DNA of 64,000 nucleotides from positions 1 through 64,000 of the forward strand of contig CAZWAK010000008.1 in NCBI GenBank assembly GCA_964631865.1, given 5' to 3'. A model generated the notes under the pieces. It had not been told where the DNA came from and ran no database searches. It worked only from the letters and a program-made list of their open reading frames with translations. This DNA is from JAFDVL01 sp964631865 (lineage in GTDB: Bacteria; Acidobacteriota; Blastocatellia; RBC074). Within the stretch, counting starts at the first letter, position 1, and the number at the start of each line of letters is the position of its first letter. The position numbers and the translations under genes are program-made. This document shows, one piece after another, positions 59,492 to 64,000 of the stretch.

Positions 59492-60793
59492 ATGAGCTTC
59501 CAACTACCCACTCAGCGTCAGCTTCGTTGCTTGCGCTGGGTGGGCTTGTCTTTCTTCTGGCTCGCCGCTACTGGCTGGGCACAAACGCCTGTTCCCAACG
59601 CGCCCGTCAAACCGACTTTGGCTGAACCCGGCATCATTCCTATACCTGCGGCTCCCAGCACCGAAAGCGGTTCGCAATTGGTGCGCAAAGCCGAGAGCCT
59701 GGCTCAACAAGCAGGCAACACCGCGCAGGCGATGGCTTTGTACCAGACGGCTGCCCAAGCCTTTCATCGCGTCGGCGAAGTCGAGCCGGAAGCCTTGGCC
59801 TGGCATCGCCTCGCGCAATTGGCCGCCAAAGCCGGGTATCCGCAACAAGCCAAAGCCGCTGCCGAAAAAGCCCGTACGCTGTTGCACGTTCGCACCTTGC
59901 CGACGCGCTCGACCACCGGGTTGGTGCGGGCGCAAGCCGCGCGCGCGTATTTGACGCTCGGTCGCATCCACATCGAATCCGGCGAAGTCAAAGAGGCTGT
60001 GGACGCCTATCGGATGGGGCTGGACACGGCGTTGGCAGCGCAATTGCCGCGCGAATCGGCAGCGGGTTATGTGGCGTTGGGACGCATCGCCGCCGAGGGC
60101 GATGACCTGGAAGTTGCGATTCGCATGACGGGCATTTCTTTGGAGTTTTGGCGCGCGGCGAAAGACTTCAGCGGCGAGGCGATGGCGCTGAACAACCTCG
60201 CACGATTTTACGAACGCAAAGGCGATTTGCCGTTGTCCGCGCAGTTGGACGAGCAAGCCATCCAGATCACGCGCTTCAGTCGCAATCACCGCGCCGAAAG
60301 CGATTCGCTGAACGAAGCCCTGCGCGTGTATTTAATGCTCGGCAATCACGACGCGGCGGCGCAAGCCTGTGAACAGTTGATCGCGTTGTCGCGGTTGCGC
60401 GGCGAAAAGAAAAAGGAAAGCGATCAAATGATCACGCTCGCCGTCATCGAAGCACAGCGCAATCATCTGCCGTCAGCGTATCAATTGTTGCTCCGCGCGT
60501 TGATTGTCGGCGCGGAAAACAACAAAGAACTCGCCGCTCAAATCAAAGACTTCACGCGCAAGCTCGAAGCCACGCCCAAACCCGCGAGCGCCCAGCGCGA
60601 ACAATTGCTGACCGAAGCCGAATTTGAAGCCAAACGCGGTGACTATGGAGCCGCGTATCAACTGCTGTTGCGCGCATTGTTGATGAATGAGGGGAAGTCG
60701 GATGTGCTGAACGCCGCACTCAACGCGCGGATCAAAACCTTAGCCAAACAAATCGAAGCCCAACAAAAGAACCCCAAGACTACTCGTCCGTAG
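59492..60793 (+). CDS. Exported TPR protein
   Basis: This 433-residue protein has a signal peptide (residues 1-30) and about eight TPR-like helical pairs over 60-420, such as AMALYQTAAQAFHRVGEVEP and AAAQACEQLIALSRLRGEKK. It is Ala-rich with no catalytic domain. Its 3' end overlaps the convergent ABC ATPase gene by 14 nt. Function is unknown. Confidence 0.7.
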   Translation: MSFQLPTQRQLRCLRWVGLSFFWLAATGWAQTPVPNAPVKPTLAEPGIIPIPAAPSTESGSQLVRKAESLAQQAGNTAQAMALYQTAAQAFHRVGEVEPEALAWHRLAQLAAKAGYPQQAKAAAEKARTLLHVRTLPTRSTTGLVRAQAARAYLTLGRIHIESGEVKEAVDAYRMGLDTALAAQLPRESAAGYVALGRIAAEGDDLEVAIRMTGISLEFWRAAKDFSGEAMALNNLARFYERKGDLPLSAQLDEQAIQITRFSRNHRAESDSLNEALRVYLMLGNHDAAAQACEQLIALSRLRGEKKKESDQMITLAVIEAQRNHLPSAYQLLLRALIVGAENNKELAAQIKDFTRKLEATPKPASAQREQLLTEAEFEAKRGDYGAAYQLLLRALLMNEGKSDVLNAALNARIKTLAKQIEAQQKNPKTTRP

Positions 60794-61733
60794 CGGTTCG
60801 ACTAATATCATTCGTGCGCTGAACGCTGGCGATGAAGATTTCGTTGAGCGTCGGCTCGACCATTTCAAAGCGATGAATCACGGTTCCGGCGGCGACGAGC
60901 CGTTGCAAAATCTCCTGCGGATTCGCGCTTTCCTGCAACGTCAATTCGAGATGATGATTGCGCGGCGCTACTGATTTGATGAGCGTTGCGTCATCGAGCA
61001 AGCCGTTGACGCCGTCGGCTTCGAGCGCGATTTTGCGGTCGCTCATTCCGCGCATAAAGTCGCGTTTGACTGTGCGAATTTCGCCTTGCAGAATGCCGCG
61101 CCCGCGATTGATGAGGCAAATCGAATCGCACATCTGTTCCGCCTGCTCCATCAAATGCGTTGAGAAAATGATCGTCTTGTGACGCGCTTTCATCTCCTGC
61201 ACGATGTCTTTGAGGAGGTTGGAATTGATCGGATCGAGGCCGGAAAACGGTTCGTCGAGAATCACCAAATCCGGGTCGTGCAAAATCGTCGAGATGAATT
61301 GAATCTTCTGCTGCATGCCTTTGGAAAGCTCTTCCCACTTCTTTGCTTTCCACTCCGTCAACGACATCCGTTCCAGCCATTCATCAATCCGCTTGTGAGC
61401 CTTCGCTTTCGGCACGCCTTTGAGCGTCGCAAAGAACGCGAGTTGTTCGCCCACCGGCATTTTCTTGTACAGCCCACGATCTTCCGGCAAATAGCCGACG
61501 CGCTCCTGCAACTTCGCGCTCATCTTTTCGCCGAACAGCAAGACCTCGCCTGTATCCGGCACCGTAATGTTGACAATCATCCGAATCGTCGTCGTCTTGC
61601 CCGCACCATTCGGCCCCAGCAAGCCAAAGATCGAACCCGGCGCGACTTCGAGCGAAAGATCATTGACCGCCATAAAGTCGCCAAAATATTTGCTGACATT
61701 GCGAACCGAAATCGTGTTGCTCATAGCCGCCAT
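60780..61733 (-). CDS. ABC transporter ATP-binding protein (export type)
   Basis: This 317-residue ATPase has Walker A GLLGPNGAGKTTTIRM, signature LSKGMQQKIQF, Walker B LVILDEPFSGLDP and the H-loop ifSTHLMEQAE. A C-terminal DUF4162-type extension (about 225-310) places it with NatA/YhaQ exporters. The ATG at 61733 or one at 61724 is the start; neither has a strong site. No permease is next to it. Its first 56 residues are nearly identical to those in the chimera at 22048-22536. Confidence 0.9.
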   Translation of the reverse strand: MAAMSNTISVRNVSKYFGDFMAVNDLSLEVAPGSIFGLLGPNGAGKTTTIRMIVNITVPDTGEVLLFGEKMSAKLQERVGYLPEDRGLYKKMPVGEQLAFFATLKGVPKAKAHKRIDEWLERMSLTEWKAKKWEELSKGMQQKIQFISTILHDPDLVILDEPFSGLDPINSNLLKDIVQEMKARHKTIIFSTHLMEQAEQMCDSICLINRGRGILQGEIRTVKRDFMRGMSDRKIALEADGVNGLLDDATLIKSVAPRNHHLELTLQESANPQEILQRLVAAGTVIHRFEMVEPTLNEIFIASVQRTNDISRTATDE

Positions 61734-61973
61734 TGTGATCTAGCGATGCGTGAGACGCAATGGCGCACGATAGGTTGGGGGGCGATGAGATTAGCTTTCC
61801 AACGGCGGCCTTCGGCTGTTTTGCAGCATTGTACCCCACGAAACCTGTAGGTCTTTGAAAATGACCGAATTAGGATAACAATAAGGCATCGGGTGATTAG
61901 ACTTTTTGTGATGAAACAGAAAGGTAGCCACACTACGCGCCCGGATCGGATTTGGCAGGCATAAGGAATTTGA

Positions 61974-62512
61974 TTACGCGGGCTTTTTTGTGCGGAAGAT
62001 TTCGCCGAGCTGACAACGGAAGCCGGGGAGCAGGTCTTCGCTGACCAATTCCATGTCGTCTTGAAACACCGTGACCTCAAACGGCGAGCGATAAATCGTG
62101 ATGGATTTTTGTTCCGGCGAAACGAGCCAGACTTGTTTGACGCCTGCCTCCAAGTATTCATCTACTTTGCGCGTGACTTTCACGTAAATGTCATTCGGCG
62201 AAATCACTTCAACCGCAAGATCAGGCGTGATGCGCCAGATGCCCGCAGGATCACCTTCTTCAGGAATCCGCTCTTCCGCGACAAACGCAATGTCAGGTAA
62301 TCGCTCGTTTGTCCCAATCACAAACGTAGTATCTGGCGTGTAAACCCCACCAAGATTATTTCTTCGACAAACATTGACAGCCGTGCCAAGAGGCGGGCCG
62401 AAATTCTTCCGTGTCGCGCGCCAGCCATAGATTTTTCCTCCGGGATGCCATTGACGATTTCGTATTCTTTTTCCGGGTCAAGCGTGACATCTACAACTGC
62501 CTGCATAGTCAT
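61974..62512 (-). pseudogene. Frameshifted Uma2-family gene
   Basis: Two overlapping frames make up one Uma2 protein. The upstream part (62512-62318) reads MTMQAVVDVTLDPEKEYEIV and continues with the EEKSMAGARHGRISARLLARLSMFVEE segment. The downstream part (62321-61974) starts with IGTNERLPDIAFVAEERIP and ends at TEIFRTKKPA-like sequence. Adding one A in the A-run at about 62357-62362 joins them as EENNLGGVYTPDTTFVIGTN, which is a normal Uma2 sequence. It is either a real pseudogene or an assembly error. Confidence 0.8.
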
Positions 62513-62765
62513 ACTCCTTCACTCAAAGTTGCGTTGGCGGACATTGTACTGAGCTTCCAAGTCACCCGCAATAGATGGTCCCCGCCAGTGATTGACACCA
62601 CTTTCCGCCGGAGATTATAGTTCTCGCAATTTTGGCTGACAGTTTGGAATTAAATCACTTCGGTTTGGTCTCTGCCGGAGCGAGGTGAAACGGGAGGAAC
62701 GTTCGACCTGTAAGCAGGAGCAAACAGGCGTGTTCTTGTTGCTGAATAAACTGGAGGCCAGTCCT

Positions 62766-63361
62766 ATGCCTGACAGCGATGATCTCGAATCCTTAGAATC
62801 GTTCGTAGAGAAGTCTCGTAAGGACATTACCGCCGCCGTGCGCTTTGCGTGTTGGCACCACAAATACGCCGCCACGCCGCAAGACATCGAAGATTTTACC
62901 GAGCAAATCAACCTGCTCTTGCTAGCGGATGATTGCCGAAAATTGCGGACATACGATCCGACCCAAGCGTTGTTCACCACCTGGCTGCAACCTGTCGTCA
63001 ACCACGATGTCGGTCGCCAAATCCAAAAGCTGCGCCGCACTGAATCGTTGGAAGAGGAATTGCTCAACCGGCTGCACTATGCGCCGACGCAGGAAAAAGA
63101 GTTGCTGCGGAAAGAACAGCGCGCGATACTGCATGCCGCGATTGACAAGCTGAGCCTGCACGATCAACGGATTGCGCGCTTGAAATTGCAGGACGTGCCG
63201 AACGAAGAGGTTGCGCAGGAACTCAACATCAAAGCGGCTTCGGTCGGGCGCGAGTGGCGGGTCATCAAGGCCAAGCTGGTACAAATCGGGACAGACGGGG
63301 CGCAAAGCAAAGCAAAGCAAAGCAAAGCAAAGCAAAGCAAAGCAAAGCAAAGCAAAGCAAA
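62766..63361 (+). CDS. Sigma-70 family sigma factor, cut by the assembly gap
   Basis: The ATG at 62766 has CTGGAGG upstream. The visible 198 residues include region 2-like sequence (SRKDITAAVRFACWHHKYAATPQDIEDFTEQINLLLLADD, then TYDPTQALFTTWLQPVVNHDVGRQIQKLRR) and a region 4 helix-turn-helix (LSLHDQRIARLKLQDVPNEEVAQELNIKAASVGREWRVIKAKL). After GTDGA the frame enters twelve GCAAA units coding for repeated SKAKQ and then the N gap. The true stop is unknown. Confidence 0.75.
63302..63361 (+). repeat. Pentanucleotide microsatellite (GCAAA)x12
   Basis: Twelve perfect 5-nt units run into the 100-N gap. The unit has no stop in any frame, but changes of copy number would shift the frame downstream. 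The repeat probably caused the assembly break, so real length is unknown. Confidence 0.9.
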
Positions 63362-63461
63362 NNNNNNNNNNNNNNNNNNNNNNNNNNNNNNNNNNNNNNN
63401 NNNNNNNNNNNNNNNNNNNNNNNNNNNNNNNNNNNNNNNNNNNNNNNNNNNNNNNNNNNNN
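63362..63461. other. Assembly gap of 100 N
   Basis: Exactly 100 N bases, the usual filler for a gap of unknown size. It directly follows the GCAAA repeat. Confidence 0.98.
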
Positions 63462-63656
63462 GCATTGACACCCTTTGAAATTTTTGCAAGTTTTTTTTCG
63501 ACTTAACATCCGCTTTTTTAGGTCTAAAGTCTATAAGGTAATGCGTTTGTTTTCTGATCCGCAATAAGGCTTTCTCAGTTGATCTTCATTAGTTAGCCAG
63601 AGGTTTCAAAGCAAGTGCGATAGTATATTTTGAGCCTCTCTACAAAGGAATAATCT

Positions 63657-64000
63657 ATGAAGCGCCGACGTTATATTAATATCGCAATCATAATTACCTG
63701 TTTAATAATTAGCGCATTAGCGTTAGCCAACACTGATCTTGATAGAATTGTTAGAATAGCTAAAGCTGCGATCCCAGGAGGAGCACAAAATCTAGAGAGA
63801 GAAGTACAGCAAGACCGCCCCCATCCCAAAGACCCTATTGAGCTTATTGAAATCAAAGTTCAAGGGAAGGCTGTGCGCCTTAAGGAAAAATTCGTCGAGG
63901 ATTGGGATTGGCTTAAAAAGGCTACCTTTAAATTAAAGAATAAGTACTCAAAGACAATCACCTTTATTCAGGTCAATATAGATTTCCCAGAAACCTTGAC
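63657..64000 (+). CDS. Small secreted protein, partial (C-terminus outside window)
   Basis: The frame is open from the ATG at 63657 to the right edge, so at least 114 residues are encoded. AAGGA lies about 8 nt upstream. A signal peptide is clear (MKRRRYINIAIIITCLIISA, then LALA). The mature start is charged (DLDRIVRIAKAAIPGGAQNL), followed by VQGKAVRLKEKF and KNKYSKTITFIQVNIDFPET, which look beta-strand-like. Composition is AT-rich, similar to the 19038-20105 gene. I do not recognise the family. Confidence 0.65.
   Translation, partial: MKRRRYINIAIIITCLIISALALANTDLDRIVRIAKAAIPGGAQNLEREVQQDRPHPKDPIELIEIKVQGKAVRLKEKFVEDWDWLKKATFKLKNKYSKTITFIQVNIDFPETL

Noticed and set aside
1..64000. tRNA or rRNA genes
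   Set aside because: I looked in the spacers for tRNA-like arms and conserved rRNA segments and saw none; a covariance-model scan would be decisive.

Overview
The window looks like chromosome of an Acidobacteriota member, probably Blastocatellia or a relative, from a draft or metagenome assembly. The evidence is a protein of the VWFA-related Acidobacterial type (17703-18689), several Uma2-family genes, sigma factors and secreted proteins of styles common in that group, moderately GC-rich coding sequence, and a 100-N scaffold gap (63362-63461). No tRNA, rRNA, CRISPR array, transposase or phage gene was seen. All family assignments come from reading the sequence; no database was searched.

Region 1 (1-2.6 kb) has two leftward exported proteins: a SPOR plus BNR-repeat protein cut by the left edge, and a 320-residue protein whose whole mature part matches the C-terminus of the giant surface protein at 25.3-29.2 kb. 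Region 2 (3.0-14.7 kb) is a nearly complete Tad/Flp pilus locus: Flp pilin, CpaA peptidase, two TadE-like pseudopilins, CpaB, CpaC secretin, TadG-like protein, CpaE, CpaF, TadB and TadC, then a tandem pair of very small membrane proteins and a DUF192 protein, closed by a terminator. A second promoter precedes cpaE. Region 3 (14.8-18.7 kb) holds envelope genes: a TPR protein, a lytic transglycosylase, a duplicated-domain exported protein and the VWFA protein.

Region 4 (19-22.9 kb) is lower in GC and looks accessory: an unknown exported protein, an M1-like peptidase, a small coiled-coil protein, an ABC/Uma2 chimeric ORF and a truncated secreted ORF. Region 5 (22.8-37.8 kb) is mostly chromosomal: dipeptidyl peptidase IV, a 1313-residue repeat surface protein, an SDR / beta-propeller / aldo-keto reductase operon, a purple-acid-phosphatase-like enzyme with a TPR protein, a Uma2 protein, a second SDR and HPPD. 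Lon and Hsp20 follow (37.9-40.9 kb).

Region 6 (41-48.6 kb) is the most unusual part. Four leftward genes encode an ECF-like sigma factor, a membrane-anchored probable anti-sigma protein, a TPR-CHAT protease-like protein and a clostripain-like C11 protease, so two caspase-clan proteins sit beside a sigma/anti-sigma pair. A near-identical element of about 35 nt occurs three times here in one orientation, and paired palindromes bracket the CHAT gene. Region 7 (48.7-61.7 kb) carries acyl-CoA synthetase, phenylalanine hydroxylase, alaS, a UbiE-type methyltransferase, an ABC permease, a zinc-ribbon protein, a POT transporter, a beta-barrel protein, a TPR protein and an ABC ATPase. Phenylalanine hydroxylase and HPPD together suggest Phe to Tyr to homogentisate catabolism. 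Region 8 (61.9-64 kb) has a frameshifted Uma2 gene, a sigma factor running into a pentanucleotide repeat and the gap, and a secreted protein cut by the right edge.

Across the window, many intercistronic spacers carry hairpins built from short tandem units, mostly 7 nt, whose sequence differs from locus to locus. They often start exactly at a stop codon, and one such array lies in frame inside the CHAT gene.
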